Origin: an uncultured Eudoraea sp.
GTDB taxonomy: Bacteria; Bacteroidota; Bacteroidia; Flavobacteriales; Flavobacteriaceae
Assembly (NCBI GenBank): GCA_947258405.1
Contig: CAMYIE010000024.1
Location: forward strand, 1 to 64,000
Direction of reading: 5' to 3'
Length of the DNA: 64,000 nucleotides
Made by a program: the position numbers and the translations under genes
The notes under the pieces: model-generated
Told to the model about the DNA's origin: nothing
Databases searched by the model: none
The model's input: only the letters and a program-made list of their open reading frames with translations
Shown here: one piece after another, positions 8,824-18,301 of the stretch
Layout: each line of letters begins with the position of its first letter
How positions within the stretch are numbered: the stretch's first letter is position 1

Positions 8824-8840
8824 ACAGACATTTTGTCTGT
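8824..8840. promoter_or_regulatory. Inverted repeat between ytxJ-like gene and clpB, possible operator
   Basis: ACAGACA-TTT-TGTCTGT is a perfect 7-bp inverted repeat, 72 bases before clpB and a similar distance from the divergent gene. It is too short-armed and lacks a T run to be a terminator. It is not the CIRCE element or a CtsR site. A dimeric regulator site is the simplest reading. Confidence 0.4.
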
Positions 8841-8912
8841 TTCGGTGCTATGGTAAGGTTGTTGACTTATCCATTTCAAAAATAAGCATAAAGAAAATAT
8901 TACATAAGTCAT

Positions 8913-11513
8913 ATGAATATTAACAATTTTACCATAAAATCACAGGAAGCGATACAACAAGCCCAGCAAGTTACGCAGGCGATGGAGCATCAGCAAATAG
9001 AGAACGAGCATATTTTTAAGGCAGTATCGGAGGTCGATGAAAATGTACTTCCCTTCATTTTAAGAAAGCTCAATGTTAATGTATCGCTTGTAAATCAGAT
9101 CCTGGAAAGCGAACTCAAGAACTTTCCCAAAGTAAGCGGTGGAGATTTAATGTTCTCCAATGAAGCAGGCAAAACCTTGAACAACGCTTCCATAACTGCA
9201 AAGAAAATGCAGGATGAATTTGTGAGTATTGAACACCTGATACTGGCAATTTTTAAGTCAAAGAGTAAGATTGCTCAAATCCTGAAAGATCAGGGAGTTA
9301 ATGAAAAGGATTTAATGGCCTCAATTACCGAATTGCGCAAAGGAGGCCAGGTAACCTCACAAAGTGCCGAAGAAACCTATAATGCCCTTAACAAATATGC
9401 CCGCAACCTAAATGAATTGGCCGATAATGGGAAACTGGACCCGGTCATCGGAAGAGATGAGGAGATCAGGCGAATTCTTCAAATACTTTCAAGACGAACC
9501 AAAAATAATCCTATGCTGGTTGGAGAACCTGGTACCGGGAAAACAGCCATCGCAGAAGGCCTTGCTCATAGAATTATCCAGGGCGATGTCCCAGAAAATC
9601 TTAAGGATAAGATCATATACTCACTGGACATGGGGGCCTTGATCGCAGGTGCGAAATATAAAGGTGAGTTTGAGGAGCGGTTAAAAGCCGTGATAAAGGA
9701 GGTTACAGGTTCCGATGGCAATATTGTACTGTTTATCGATGAGATTCATACCCTGATTGGTGCCGGAGGCGGACAGGGGGCTATGGATGCCGCAAATATT
9801 CTGAAACCCGCACTTGCGCGGGGCGAATTGAGGGCAATTGGCGCCACCACCCTCGATGAATACCAGAAGTATTTTGAAAAAGACAAAGCACTCGAAAGGC
9901 GTTTTCAAAAAGTAGTTGTTGACGAACCCGATACCGAAAGTGCAATTTCGATTCTGCGAGGACTGAAAGAGAAGTATGAGGCTCACCACAAGGTGAGAAT
10001 TAAGGATGAGGCCGTTATTGCAGCCGTAGAGCTTTCACAGCGCTATATCACCAACAGGTTCTTACCCGATAAGGCGATCGATCTGATGGATGAAGCGGCC
10101 TCAAAATTGCGAATGGAGATCAACTCAAAGCCTGAAGAACTGGATGTGCTCGACCGCAAGATCATGCAGCTCGAAATTGAAATTGAAGCGATCAAGCGCG
10201 AAAATGATAAAGACAAGCTGAAAGCCCTGAATATAGACCTTGCCAATCTCAAAGATGAGCGCAACGAAATTTTTGCTCAATGGGAAAGCGAGAAATCGGT
10301 GGTCGAAAACATTCAAAAGACCAAGCAGGATATCGAAAACTTCAAATTAGAAGCCGAAAGAGCCGAAAGAAGCGGAGATTACGGTAAGGTGGCAGAACTG
10401 CGATACGGGAAGATCAAGGAAGCACAGGAGAAGCTAGACCATCTTCAAACAGAGCTGCAGGAACAGCAAAAAGGAGGTACACTTATCAAAGAAGAAGTGA
10501 CCAATGAAGATATTGCCGAAGTTGTTGCGAAATGGACCGGAATCCCTGTCACCAAAATGCTGCAAAGCGATCGGGAAAAACTACTCGGTCTTGAAGGGGT
10601 GCTGCATAAAAGAGTGGTAGGACAAGATGAGGCAATTGAAGCTGTATCCGATGCGATAAGGAGAAGCAGGGCCGGACTCCAGGATGAGAAGCGCCCTGTA
10701 GGCTCCTTCTTATTTCTTGGCACCACAGGTGTAGGTAAAACTGAACTTGCAAAAACCCTAGCTGCTTATTTATTTGATGATGAAAATGCGATTACCCGGA
10801 TAGACATGAGTGAATATCAGGAGCGGCATGCTGTTAGCAGACTGATAGGTGCCCCTCCCGGTTATGTTGGATATGATGAAGGTGGTCAGCTAACCGAAGC
10901 GGTACGCAGGAAACCTTATTCTGTAATACTGCTCGACGAGATTGAGAAAGCCCATCCCGATACCTTTAACATCCTCCTTCAGGTATTGGATGAAGGCCGA
11001 CTAACCGATAACAAGGGTCGTGTAGCCGATTTTAAAAATACGATCATCATCATGACCAGTAATATGGGAAGCCATATTATTCAGGAGAAGTTCGAGGAAA
11101 ACAGCGATATATACAGTGCTACAGAATCGGCCCGGGTAGAGGTTATGGGATTATTGAAGAAAACCATCCGCCCCGAATTTCTTAACAGGATTGATGATAT
11201 TATAATGTTTACCCCGCTAAGCCGGGAAGATATTACGGAAATTGTTGGACTACAGCTGAATCAGCTTAAAAGGCTGGTGGCCAAACAAAACATCACTATA
11301 GATGCTACCAGAGAAGCTATAGAATATCTTGCCAAAAAAGGTTATGACCCTCAATATGGAGCACGCCCGATTAAGCGCCTGATCCAAAAAGAAGTCCTGA
11401 ATAGCCTTTCTAAAGAATTACTTAGTGGCAGGATCACCTCAGATAGTATCGTTTTGCTCGATGCTTTTGACGATAAACTCGTATTTAGAAATCAAAGTGA
11501 ATTAGTAGAATAG
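8913..11513 (+). CDS. clpB: ATP-dependent disaggregase ClpB
   Basis: The 866-residue length is standard for ClpB (Hsp104 family), a hexameric AAA+ machine that works with DnaK to rescue aggregated proteins. The order is the N-terminal Clp_N domain (residues 1-150), AAA module 1 with Walker A GEPGTGKT (Lys210), the long coiled-coil middle domain (about 400-520) that distinguishes ClpB from ClpA/ClpC, AAA module 2 with Walker A GTTGVGKT (Lys609), and the C-terminal ClpB domain with [15 protein letters not shown]. It is monocistronic: a 154-base upstream region holds the inverted repeat, and a strong terminator follows. Heat or stress induction is expected from the family. Confidence 0.98.
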   Translation: MNINNFTIKSQEAIQQAQQVTQAMEHQQIENEHIFKAVSEVDENVLPFILRKLNVNVSLVNQILESELKNFPKVSGGDLMFSNEAGKTLNNASITAKKMQDEFVSIEHLILAIFKSKSKIAQILKDQGVNEKDLMASITELRKGGQVTSQSAEETYNALNKYARNLNELADNGKLDPVIGRDEEIRRILQILSRRTKNNPMLVGEPGTGKTAIAEGLAHRIIQGDVPENLKDKIIYSLDMGALIAGAKYKGEFEERLKAVIKEVTGSDGNIVLFIDEIHTLIGAGGGQGAMDAANILKPALARGELRAIGATTLDEYQKYFEKDKALERRFQKVVVDEPDTESAISILRGLKEKYEAHHKVRIKDEAVIAAVELSQRYITNRFLPDKAIDLMDEAASKLRMEINSKPEELDVLDRKIMQLEIEIEAIKRENDKDKLKALNIDLANLKDERNEIFAQWESEKSVVENIQKTKQDIENFKLEAERAERSGDYGKVAELRYGKIKEAQEKLDHLQTELQEQQKGGTLIKEEVTNEDIAEVVAKWTGIPVTKMLQSDREKLLGLEGVLHKRVVGQDEAIEAVSDAIRRSRAGLQDEKRPVGSFLFLGTTGVGKTELAKTLAAYLFDDENAITRIDMSEYQERHAVSRLIGAPPGYVGYDEGGQLTEAVRRKPYSVILLDEIEKAHPDTFNILLQVLDEGRLTDNKGRVADFKNTIIIMTSNMGSHIIQEKFEENSDIYSATESARVEVMGLLKKTIRPEFLNRIDDIIMFTPLSREDITEIVGLQLNQLKRLVAKQNITIDATREAIEYLAKKGYDPQYGARPIKRLIQKEVLNSLSKELLSGRITSDSIVLLDAFDDKLVFRNQSELVE

Positions 11514-11540
11514 TTATTATTTTTTTAGATCGGAATATTA

Positions 11541-11570
11541 CCCCGGGTTTTACAACACCCGGGTTTTTTT
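11541..11570 (+). terminator. Terminator after clpB
   Basis: CCCGGGT (11542-11548) and ACCCGGG (11557-11563) form a GC-rich stem with an 8-base loop followed by seven T. Confidence 0.92.
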
Positions 11571-11576
11571 ATTGAA

Positions 11577-11596
11577 TATATACCATACAGTATATA
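11577..11596. promoter_or_regulatory. 20-bp palindrome upstream of the TetR-type gene, probable autoregulatory operator
   Basis: TATATACCATACAGTATATA is a near-perfect palindrome: seven outer bases of each arm match and only two central pairs fail. It ends 33 bases before the regulator start codon, over the expected promoter. TetR-type repressors commonly bind palindromes of this size in front of their own gene. Confidence 0.6.
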
Positions 11597-11628
11597 GATT
11601 TTTTATATTCGTAGAAAATTGCAGCTCT

Positions 11629-12225
11629 ATGACCACCAAAGCCGAACGGACCACCGCCTATATAATAGAAACGGTTGCCCCTATTTTCAACAAGCACGGC
11701 TATGAGGGTACAAGTATGAGCGATCTTACCGATGCCACAGGGCTTACAAAAGGTGCGATCTATGGTAATTTTGAGAATAAAGAGGCTCTTTCCCTGGCGG
11801 CCTTCGAATACAGCAGCACCAAGCTTTTATCTGCCCTTGACGATTGCTTATCCGGTGAATCCAGTGCTCTTAAACAATTAAGTAAACTCACAAGCTTTTA
11901 CAAGCATTACGATGAGTTTACCGATGATTTAGGGGGATGTCCGGTGCTTAACGTAGGTGTTGATGCCAATTTCAACAACAGACTCCTGGCAAGTGCATGC
12001 AGGGAAACGGTCCATACTATTGAGGGAAAGATAGCCCTGGTTCTCGAAAATGGCGTCAGGAATAATGAGATCAAATTACCCGTCCCACCTCTGCAATTCG
12101 CCAAACAACTCTTTACGATGATCCAGGGTGCTGTGGCTATGGCTACCATATGCAATGATCGGAAATACCTTATCAATACAGTGGCTTACCTCGATGTTCT
12201 TATCAGCAGGGAAATCGGAAAATAA
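11629..12225 (+). CDS. TetR/AcrR-family transcriptional regulator
   Basis: This 198-residue protein has the N-terminal TetR helix-turn-helix: IIETVAPIFNKHGYEGTSMS, then LTDATGLTKGAIYGNFENKE, the classic recognition helix pattern. The all-helical C-terminal domain would hold the ligand pocket. The segment GGCPVLNVGVDANF recalls the TetR C-terminal family that includes relatives of AcuR and NemR, whose Cys residues sense electrophiles, but this link is tentative. The ATG at 11629 was chosen because a further-upstream start would translate the palindromic operator region. It ends 2 bp from the convergent PorP-like gene. No efflux or enzyme target is adjacent. Confidence 0.88.
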   Translation: MTTKAERTTAYIIETVAPIFNKHGYEGTSMSDLTDATGLTKGAIYGNFENKEALSLAAFEYSSTKLLSALDDCLSGESSALKQLSKLTSFYKHYDEFTDDLGGCPVLNVGVDANFNNRLLASACRETVHTIEGKIALVLENGVRNNEIKLPVPPLQFAKQLFTMIQGAVAMATICNDRKYLINTVAYLDVLISREIGK

Positions 12226-12227
12226 AT

Positions 12228-13685
12228 TTATTTTGGTAACATTCTGAAAATCCAGGTCTCGCCCTCATAGCGGCCATTGAATTTACTATCCCTGGCTTTG
12301 CGTGCTTCCTGCATACTATCGTACCGTTGTAAATAGACATAATTGTATTTGTTGGATTTTTTATAGAACGATTTAGGATCCAGCCCTTTTTGGGAAAGCG
12401 TCTTAATAAAGGCCTCAAAATAGCGCTTGGTTCCAAATACGTTGGCTACCAGATAATACCCGGGCTGTAAACCCTCTTCCGTTAAGGCTTCCTGGTATTT
12501 TTCATCTTCTTTAGGAGCTGCTTCCGCTTCAGCCGCAATCCGCTGTAATTCGGCTTCTTGTACTGCCGCCAAAGAATCTCTCACAAACTCCTCCCTTGCC
12601 TTTCTGGCTTCTTCTGCCAGCAGTTCTTCTTCCTGTTGCCGGGCAAGTTCTGCCTCTCTCGCAAGAGCTGCTGCAGCAAGGAGTTCTGCCTCTCGCCTTT
12701 TTTCTTCCTCTTCAGCCAACTCCTGAGCAATCTCCTCTTCTGTCTTCTCGGGCACTTCTTCCTCCTCGGGTATCTCCTCGTCGAATTGAGGACCGAGGAA
12801 AAAGGACGCTGCAATCTCTATACTCGGGTCCATACCATCTAAGTCTGACCGGGTTCCGAATTCCATCAGTGCTCCAATGGAAAATTTTTTCATAAACCTT
12901 CCTCCCAATCCGGCCGAAAATCCATAAAAATTGCTAAAACCCAGCTGCGTATAGAATTTAGATGTTGAAATGAGGGCATTAAGTCCTAGTTGCTCATCGT
13001 ATCCGGGTATACTTTTAAGATAAAGCACCGGTCTGATATAACTATTTTCTTCTGTTCCAAAAACGGTGATAGGAAATTCGTAGCCCGCATGCCCATAATA
13101 AATTTTCTCCCCAGGTTGACTAACTTTTTCACCAGCAGATATATTATAGTCAACAAGGTTCTCTACCGAAATACCCGTGTTGAAACCACCAACACTAAAC
13201 TGCAGGCCTGGTGCGAATTGCACAATAAAATCGCTGGAATTACTCAGTGGTACCGGCGGATTAGGATTCTGTAAAAGCCTTTCATCTGCTAGTTTTCTTT
13301 GATATGCAAATAAATTAACCCCAATGGCAATTTGGGCATTGTTTTTCAGATCCATGCCGTAAGCATAATTCAGCGCCCCTCCTCTTTGAACATAATATCT
13401 GGTGTTGTGTTGAAAAAATGCAACGCCTGCCGCAGATTCCTTTTTTAACCTTCTACTGTAGTTGAGAAAGATTGTAGAGGGGTCTGCATCGATACTTTGC
13501 CACTGCCATCGTGTCCATAAAGCAACCGATTCAGGATTATTCCTGTTCAAAGAAAATACCGGGTTCAAAAAGCTAGAATTATATTCTGTAAGGGTATGTT
13601 GTCGGAAATCGGGGGGTAACTCCATATTCTGAGACTGGACTATACAAGAAAATAGCGCGATATATAGCAGGAATAGGCGTTTCAC
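12228..13685 (-). CDS. PorP/SprF-family outer-membrane protein with C-terminal SPOR-like domain
   Basis: This 485-residue protein has a signal peptide ending near VQSQN. Residues 20-290 form the PorP/SprF-like beta-barrel (YNSSFLNPVFSLNR near the start, GLGGRFMKKFSIGALMEFGT later), a family tied to type IX secretion and gliding in Bacteroidota. Residues about 300-395 are a low-complexity Glu/Ala/Arg-rich helical linker, probably a periplasmic coiled coil. The last 80 residues (GYYLVANVFGTKRYFEAFIK to the end, with KYNYVYLQRYDSMQEARKAR) resemble a SPOR-type peptidoglycan-binding fold. The combination suggests an outer-membrane protein tethered to the cell wall. No other type IX gene is near. 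Confidence 0.82.
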   Translation of the reverse strand: MKRLFLLYIALFSCIVQSQNMELPPDFRQHTLTEYNSSFLNPVFSLNRNNPESVALWTRWQWQSIDADPSTIFLNYSRRLKKESAAGVAFFQHNTRYYVQRGGALNYAYGMDLKNNAQIAIGVNLFAYQRKLADERLLQNPNPPVPLSNSSDFIVQFAPGLQFSVGGFNTGISVENLVDYNISAGEKVSQPGEKIYYGHAGYEFPITVFGTEENSYIRPVLYLKSIPGYDEQLGLNALISTSKFYTQLGFSNFYGFSAGLGGRFMKKFSIGALMEFGTRSDLDGMDPSIEIAASFFLGPQFDEEIPEEEEVPEKTEEEIAQELAEEEEKRREAELLAAAALAREAELARQQEEELLAEEARKAREEFVRDSLAAVQEAELQRIAAEAEAAPKEDEKYQEALTEEGLQPGYYLVANVFGTKRYFEAFIKTLSQKGLDPKSFYKKSNKYNYVYLQRYDSMQEARKARDSKFNGRYEGETWIFRMLPK

Positions 13686-13781
13686 AGTCAGGTCGGGTTA
13701 AATAATCTAAATTAAATACTATTTTTACTGATATTCAGTTAGATTATAGCAAGACATCTAAATTACATAAACCTAGCTTTT

Positions 13782-14330
13782 ATGAAAACATTTAAGCCGC
13801 TATTGTTCACATTTTATCTATTGGCTATTATTGCTGGATGCAAGGATGACCCCCAGAATATGAATCTGGATACCGATGCACCAGTCTCTACTTTTTATCT
13901 CATCCGACATGCTGAAAAAGATCGTAGCGATCCAGAAAATATAGATCCTGAGTTAAATCAGAAAGGTCTGGGAAGGGCCATGCACTGGGCAGAAATCCTG
14001 GAAGACGTTAATCTTGATGCAATTTATTCGACGGATTATGAAAGGACCACCATGACAGCAGCCCCAACTGCCGTTAAAAAGGATATCACCCTGATGTACT
14101 ACGATCCTGACGAAGTGGATATTGAACAGTTCAAATCAAACAATTCGGGTAATACTGTACTGATAGTAGGTCATAGCAACAGTACTCCCGACTTCGTCAA
14201 TAAACTTATCGGAGAAGATAAATACGGGCCGATGGACGATTATGATAACGGAAGTCTGTTTATCGTACAGCTTACCGGGGAGCAGGTCACCGACAGCCGC
14301 CTGCACTTTAATTGCAATTGTCCACGTTAA
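13782..14330 (+). CDS. Histidine phosphatase (phosphoglycerate mutase-like) lipoprotein
   Basis: A 182-residue protein with lipobox IIAGC after a signal helix, so probably periplasmic and lipid-anchored. The RHG motif of the histidine phosphatase superfamily reads FYLIRHAEK, the second Arg is in YSTDYERTTMTA, and the second catalytic His is in VLIVGHSNSTPD. It should hydrolyse a phosphoester by a phosphohistidine intermediate; the substrate is unknown. Its 3' end overlaps the convergent DUF6503 gene by 23 bp. Confidence 0.88.
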   Translation: MKTFKPLLFTFYLLAIIAGCKDDPQNMNLDTDAPVSTFYLIRHAEKDRSDPENIDPELNQKGLGRAMHWAEILEDVNLDAIYSTDYERTTMTAAPTAVKKDITLMYYDPDEVDIEQFKSNNSGNTVLIVGHSNSTPDFVNKLIGEDKYGPMDDYDNGSLFIVQLTGEQVTDSRLHFNCNCPR

Positions 14331-15057
14331 CCCTAATTTCCTCCAGCTCTATAGTAGATAACAGGGTCAATTTGTTCTGTTGATAGAGACGATCGATTTC
14401 GTATATGGAAGCGGTTTCCTTTGGTTTATAATTAGAATAATCCACAAACCGGATACCCTCCACATATCTTTCGTTTAACGCTTCCCTGAACCTCATTCCT
14501 CCTCCATTCACATGGAATTCATAAGCGAGATAATTGGGGGTGAAATGCTCCTTATGTATCCAGTAGATATAAACGTCTTCAAAGTCGTCTCCGCCTCCGG
14601 TCTGGTCGAAGGTGACTTCGATAACATAATACTCCTCCCCTTTAATTTTACGCTCGCCAAGTAGCTTTTTGTTCACTGCCCCATCATTGAGTCCGTAGGG
14701 CAAATAAGCAAAATAATGGACCGAGTTTATCGAATTGGAAAATTTTCTGGCTGTGGTATCGGGCACCTTTACCGTTTGGTTGTCTACCATTCTTTCAAAA
14801 TTACCGTTTCGTTTAATATCTACCACTTGCGTTGAATCGAGTTCAAAACTCCTTTTAAGGATTTTTCGATTATCATTATATTCCAGCGAATAGAGCCGAT
14901 CCCGGAATACAAAATCGATATGGCTACAGGCGTAAAGCTCCCCTCCTGCCCGTTGTATTGCTTCATCTATGATTTTTTGTGCTGTAAGAGATTCCGGTAT
15001 TTTCTCCTTACAAGCTGTCATTAGAAGGGTAAAGCTCAATATAAGAATGAGTCTCAT
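14308..15057 (-). CDS. DUF6503-type lipoprotein
   Basis: A 249-residue lipoprotein with lipobox LMTAC. The mature part begins with a helix ([20 protein letters not shown]), followed by a long series of beta strands ([52 protein letters not shown]). This resembles the outer-membrane lipoprotein-carrier-like folds assigned to DUF6503 in Flavobacteriaceae. Function is unknown. It is expressed alone, divergent from smpB and overlapping the phosphatase gene tail to tail. Confidence 0.7.
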   Translation of the reverse strand: MRLILILSFTLLMTACKEKIPESLTAQKIIDEAIQRAGGELYACSHIDFVFRDRLYSLEYNDNRKILKRSFELDSTQVVDIKRNGNFERMVDNQTVKVPDTTARKFSNSINSVHYFAYLPYGLNDGAVNKKLLGERKIKGEEYYVIEVTFDQTGGGDDFEDVYIYWIHKEHFTPNYLAYEFHVNGGGMRFREALNERYVEGIRFVDYSNYKPKETASIYEIDRLYQQNKLTLLSTIELEEIRVNVDNCN

Positions 15058-15171
15058 TTCATTTGTGGTATTAGCAGAGCAAATATCGGATATTTCTTTG
15101 CTAAGATTTTCTTAATTGTGCGCCCTTTTATACAGAGGGAGTCAGCAGAATATTGTTATTTTGAAATTCCG

Positions 15172-15633
15172 ATGCAGAAAAACATCAATATAAAGAATAA
15201 AAAGGCCCGCTTTGAGTACGAAATTCTCGATACTTATATTGCTGGGATCGTTTTGGCAGGTACCGAGATCAAATCGATCCGCCTGGGTAAAGCGTCTATT
15301 ACCGAGAGTTTTTGTGAATTCAATAGCCAGGGTGAACTTTTTGTGATCAATATGAATGTTGATCCATATGGGCATGCCAGCCACTTCAATCATAGCCCCA
15401 AGGCAGAGCGCAAACTCCTTTTGAACAAAAATGAACTGCGTAAACTGTATAAGGAAGTAAAGTCTAGCGGACTTACAATCGTTCCGCTGAACCTTTTTGT
15501 CAACGACCGGGGACTGGCCAAAATGAAGGTAGCTCTCGCACGTGGTAAAAAGTTATACGATAAAAGGGAAACCATGAAAGAGCGGGACAGCAAGCGTAAT
15601 TTAGATAGAATCAAAAAGAATTTCAATAACTGA
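15172..15633 (+). CDS. smpB: SsrA-binding protein SmpB
   Basis: A 153-residue trans-translation factor that delivers tmRNA to stalled ribosomes. Motifs are [45 protein letters not shown] and the basic tail [15 protein letters not shown]. The ATG at 15172 gives the family-standard start [14 protein letters not shown]; an alternative start 54 bases upstream adds an unrelated extension. The gene is convergent with pcm after 22 bp. The tmRNA gene is not in this window. Confidence 0.97.
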   Translation: MQKNINIKNKKARFEYEILDTYIAGIVLAGTEIKSIRLGKASITESFCEFNSQGELFVINMNVDPYGHASHFNHSPKAERKLLLNKNELRKLYKEVKSSGLTIVPLNLFVNDRGLAKMKVALARGKKLYDKRETMKERDSKRNLDRIKKNFNN

Positions 15634-15655
15634 AACCGGAATGTTACCGGCAGAA

Positions 15656-16297
15656 TTAATTCTTGTTTTCCAGCAATGGAACAAATCTGAATGTTCCGTG
15701 CTCTTCCCGTTTGAATTCTTTGTTTGAGGTGCGATTAATCCTGGTCATCACCTGTTCTTCCTCCCCTACGGGTATTATTAGTCTTCCTCCAATAGCCAGC
15801 TGAGACAAAAGTGCTTTTGGAATATCAGGAGCCCCTGCGGTTACGATAATTCCATCAAAAGGAGCTTCCTCGGGCAGGCCTTTATAGCCATCTCCAAAAA
15901 CATATTTTTTGGGCCTGTAGCCCATTCTATCGAAAAATAGTTTGGTCTTCTTATAGAGCTCCAACTGCCTTTCAATGGTGTAAACCTTTACCTTTAAATG
16001 CAATAAAACGGCCGTCTGGTAGCCACTACCGGTACCAATTTCCAAAACCTTGTCTCCGGGTTTCAGCTCAAGCAGTTCGGTTTGAAAAGCTACGGTATAG
16101 GGCTGAGAAATGGTCTGGTTTGCGGCTATTGGAAAAGCTTTATCCTGATAAGCGTGATCCTCGAAACTACTGTCCATAAACAAGTGCCTGGGAATGGTCC
16201 TTATGGCACCAAGTACGTTTTTTTCGCGGATACCCTTATCTGCCACAATGCCGGCAAGCTGGTTCCGCATGCCTTTATGTTTATAGGAATCTTTCAA
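15656..16297 (-). CDS. pcm: Protein-L-isoaspartate O-methyltransferase
   Basis: A 213-residue methyltransferase that repairs isomerised Asp/Asn residues in aged proteins using S-adenosylmethionine. The SAM motif is VLEIGTGSGYQTAVL, the family-specific substrate loop is FPIAANQTISQPYTVA, and the post-motif is FDGIIVTAGAPDIP. The start is read as TTG at 16297 because the protein then opens MKDSYKHKGMRNQL, which I recall as the typical flavobacterial N-terminus; an ATG nine codons later is the fallback. The 116-base gap to the divergent oxidoreductase gene holds promoters for both. Confidence 0.93.
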   Translation of the reverse strand: MKDSYKHKGMRNQLAGIVADKGIREKNVLGAIRTIPRHLFMDSSFEDHAYQDKAFPIAANQTISQPYTVAFQTELLELKPGDKVLEIGTGSGYQTAVLLHLKVKVYTIERQLELYKKTKLFFDRMGYRPKKYVFGDGYKGLPEEAPFDGIIVTAGAPDIPKALLSQLAIGGRLIIPVGEEEQVMTRINRTSNKEFKREEHGTFRFVPLLENKN

Positions 16298-16390
16298 ATC
16301 GGTTGGTTCAGGTCACGAATTTAATCAAAGCACTTAAATATTCATAGACAATCGCGGCCCGACAAGCTGTTTAAATCTAATTAAACTCCT

Positions 16391-16398
16391 TATTTTTG
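16391..16398 (+). promoter_or_regulatory. -7 promoter box (TATTTTTG) before the Gfo/Idh gene
   Basis: TATTTTTG fits TAnnTTTG and lies 15 bases before the ATG, which also argues against the upstream TTG start. No clear -33 TTG is present. Confidence 0.4.
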
Positions 16399-16413
16399 AA
16401 AAAATCTCTCAAT

Positions 16414-17382
16414 ATGCTTAAAGTAGGTGTTTTAGGAGCCGGCCATCTGGGTAAGATCCATTTGCGATTGTTAAATATGTCTCCAAAATACGAATTGGTA
16501 GGGTTTTACGATCCGGATGCGATCAACGGAAAAAATGTCGCAGATGAATTTGGCTATACCTATTTTGAGAATATGAACCGTCTCATAGAAGCAGTGGATG
16601 TAGTTGATATCGTTACCCCTACTCTTTCGCATTACGAATGCGCCAAAAAGGCTATCAGCTCAGGCAGGCATGTTTTTATAGAAAAGCCAGTTACCAAAAC
16701 CCTTGAGGAAGCCCGGGAAATTATCGAACTGGCAGTAAAAAATGGCGTTAAAGGCCAGGTAGGGCACGTGGAGCGATTCAATCCTGCTTTTACTGCAGTC
16801 AAGGAAAAGATCAAGGATCCAATGTTTATAGAATCTCATCGCCTGGCAGAGTTCAACCCGCGGGGCACAGATGTTCCCGTGGTATTAGACCTGATGATAC
16901 ACGATATCGATGCTGTTCTTAGCGTTGTTGGATCGGAGGTGAAACAGATCAACGCGAGTGGTGTGTCGGTCATAAGCACCTCTCCCGATATCGCTAATGC
17001 CAGGATCGAATTTGAAAATGGATGTGTTGCCAATCTAACAGCCAGCAGGATCTCCTTGAAAAATATGCGTAAGTCACGTTTTTTTCAAAAAGATGCTTAT
17101 ATCTCGGTAGACTTCCTTGAGCGTAAAGTAGAGGTAGTAAAAATGAAAGACGCTGCTGAAAATCCAGGTGCTTTCGATATGGTTCTTCAGAATGCAGAAG
17201 GCATAAAAAAACAGATTTACTTTGAAAACCCTGATATAGAAGACAACAACGCCATACTCGATGAGCTTGAAACCTTTGCGATAGCTATCAACGAGAATAC
17301 TGAACCCGTTGTTTCCTTAAAAGATGGTGCAAAGGCACTAGAAGTAGCCTTGCAAATAATAGAAAAGTTTGGGGGTAATTAG
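16414..17382 (+). CDS. Gfo/Idh/MocA-family NAD(P)-dependent oxidoreductase
   Basis: A 322-residue protein with an N-terminal Rossmann fold (VGVLGAGHLGKIH) and the family EKP motif in HVFIEKPVTKTLEEA, whose Lys is catalytic in relatives. The C-terminal alpha/beta domain carries LDLMIHDIDAVLSV. The family oxidises or reduces sugars, inositols and related compounds; the substrate here is unknown. It begins a forward run of closely spaced genes, with 3-hydroxybutyryl-CoA dehydrogenase starting 22 bp downstream. The ATG at 16414 matches the usual start MLKVGVLGAG. Confidence 0.9.
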   Translation: MLKVGVLGAGHLGKIHLRLLNMSPKYELVGFYDPDAINGKNVADEFGYTYFENMNRLIEAVDVVDIVTPTLSHYECAKKAISSGRHVFIEKPVTKTLEEAREIIELAVKNGVKGQVGHVERFNPAFTAVKEKIKDPMFIESHRLAEFNPRGTDVPVVLDLMIHDIDAVLSVVGSEVKQINASGVSVISTSPDIANARIEFENGCVANLTASRISLKNMRKSRFFQKDAYISVDFLERKVEVVKMKDAAENPGAFDMVLQNAEGIKKQIYFENPDIEDNNAILDELETFAIAINENTEPVVSLKDGAKALEVALQIIEKFGGN

Positions 17383-17404
17383 CTCTACTCTATAAACCTA
17401 TAAT

Positions 17405-18298
17405 ATGATAAAAAACGTTACCGTTATCGGCGCTGGAACCATGGGCAATGGTATTGCCCAGGTATTTGCTCAAAACAAATTTCAGGTAAATCTGGTCGAT
17501 ATTTCCCAGGACTCACTTCAGCGAGGCATGGCCAATATTGAGAAAAATCTTGACCGGATGATTGCCAAAGGCACCTTGCAAGAATCGGATAAGAACGAGG
17601 CGCTAAGTCATATCGAGACTTCAACCGGGTTAAAGACCGCTGTATCCCATACCGATCTGGTGGTTGAGGCTGCTAGTGAAAACCTGGACATCAAACTAGG
17701 CATTTTCAAAGAGTTGGATAATATATGCCAGGAAAGCACGATTCTGGCCACCAATACGTCGTCGATTTCCATCACACAGATAGCAGCTGCCACCAGCCGG
17801 GCAGATAAGGTGATCGGCATGCATTTTATGAATCCGGTACCGATTATGAAGTTGGTAGAAGTAATCCGTGGGTATAGTACCTCCGATGAAGTTACCTCAA
17901 CTGTTATGGAACTATCACGAAAGCTGGGAAAGATCCCAACCGAGGTCAACGATTTTCCAGGATTTGTGGCTAATAGAATACTGATGCCCATGATCAACGA
18001 AGCTATTGAGGCCTTATTTCATGGTGTCGGTGGAGTTAGCGAAATTGATACCGTAATGAAGCTTGGAATGGCCCATCCTATGGGCCCTCTGCAGCTGGCC
18101 GATTTTATCGGCCTCGATGTTTGTCTTTCTATCCTGAACGTTATGCACAACGGGTTCAAAAATCCAAAATACGCTCCCTGCCCGCTTTTGATCAACATGG
18201 TTGCCGCAGGAAAACTGGGGGTTAAATCGGGAGAGGGTTTTTACGATTACTCTGAATCCAGAAAAGCCGAAAAGGTATCGGCTCAATTCAGCTCATAG
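17405..18298 (+). CDS. 3-hydroxybutyryl-CoA dehydrogenase
   Basis: This 297-residue single-domain-pair enzyme oxidises (S)-3-hydroxyacyl-CoA to acetoacetyl-CoA with NAD+, or the reverse in butyrate-type metabolism. The NAD-binding start is VIGAGTMGNGIAQVFA, and the catalytic His lies in GMHFMNPVPIMKLVEVI, followed by the helical dimerisation domain GMAHPMGPLQLADFIGLDV. It is the stand-alone (Hbd/PaaH) form rather than the long FadB fusion. It sits 3 bp before the DUF1015 gene, so cotranscription is likely. Confidence 0.95.
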   Translation: MIKNVTVIGAGTMGNGIAQVFAQNKFQVNLVDISQDSLQRGMANIEKNLDRMIAKGTLQESDKNEALSHIETSTGLKTAVSHTDLVVEAASENLDIKLGIFKELDNICQESTILATNTSSISITQIAAATSRADKVIGMHFMNPVPIMKLVEVIRGYSTSDEVTSTVMELSRKLGKIPTEVNDFPGFVANRILMPMINEAIEALFHGVGGVSEIDTVMKLGMAHPMGPLQLADFIGLDVCLSILNVMHNGFKNPKYAPCPLLINMVAAGKLGVKSGEGFYDYSESRKAEKVSAQFSS

Positions 18299-18301
18299 GT
18301 C

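Noticed and set aside
12558-12895. Several open frames opposite the PorP-like gene
   Set aside because: They arise from the low-complexity Glu/Ala/Arg linker on the other strand and have no independent gene features.
14308-14330. Tail-to-tail overlap of 23 bp between two convergent genes
   Set aside because: Both proteins are complete and such overlaps are common in compact genomes; no sign of frameshift.
15652-15661. Palindrome GAATTAATTC and CCGG repeats between smpB and pcm
   Set aside because: Short stems without a T run; too weak for a terminator or operator call.
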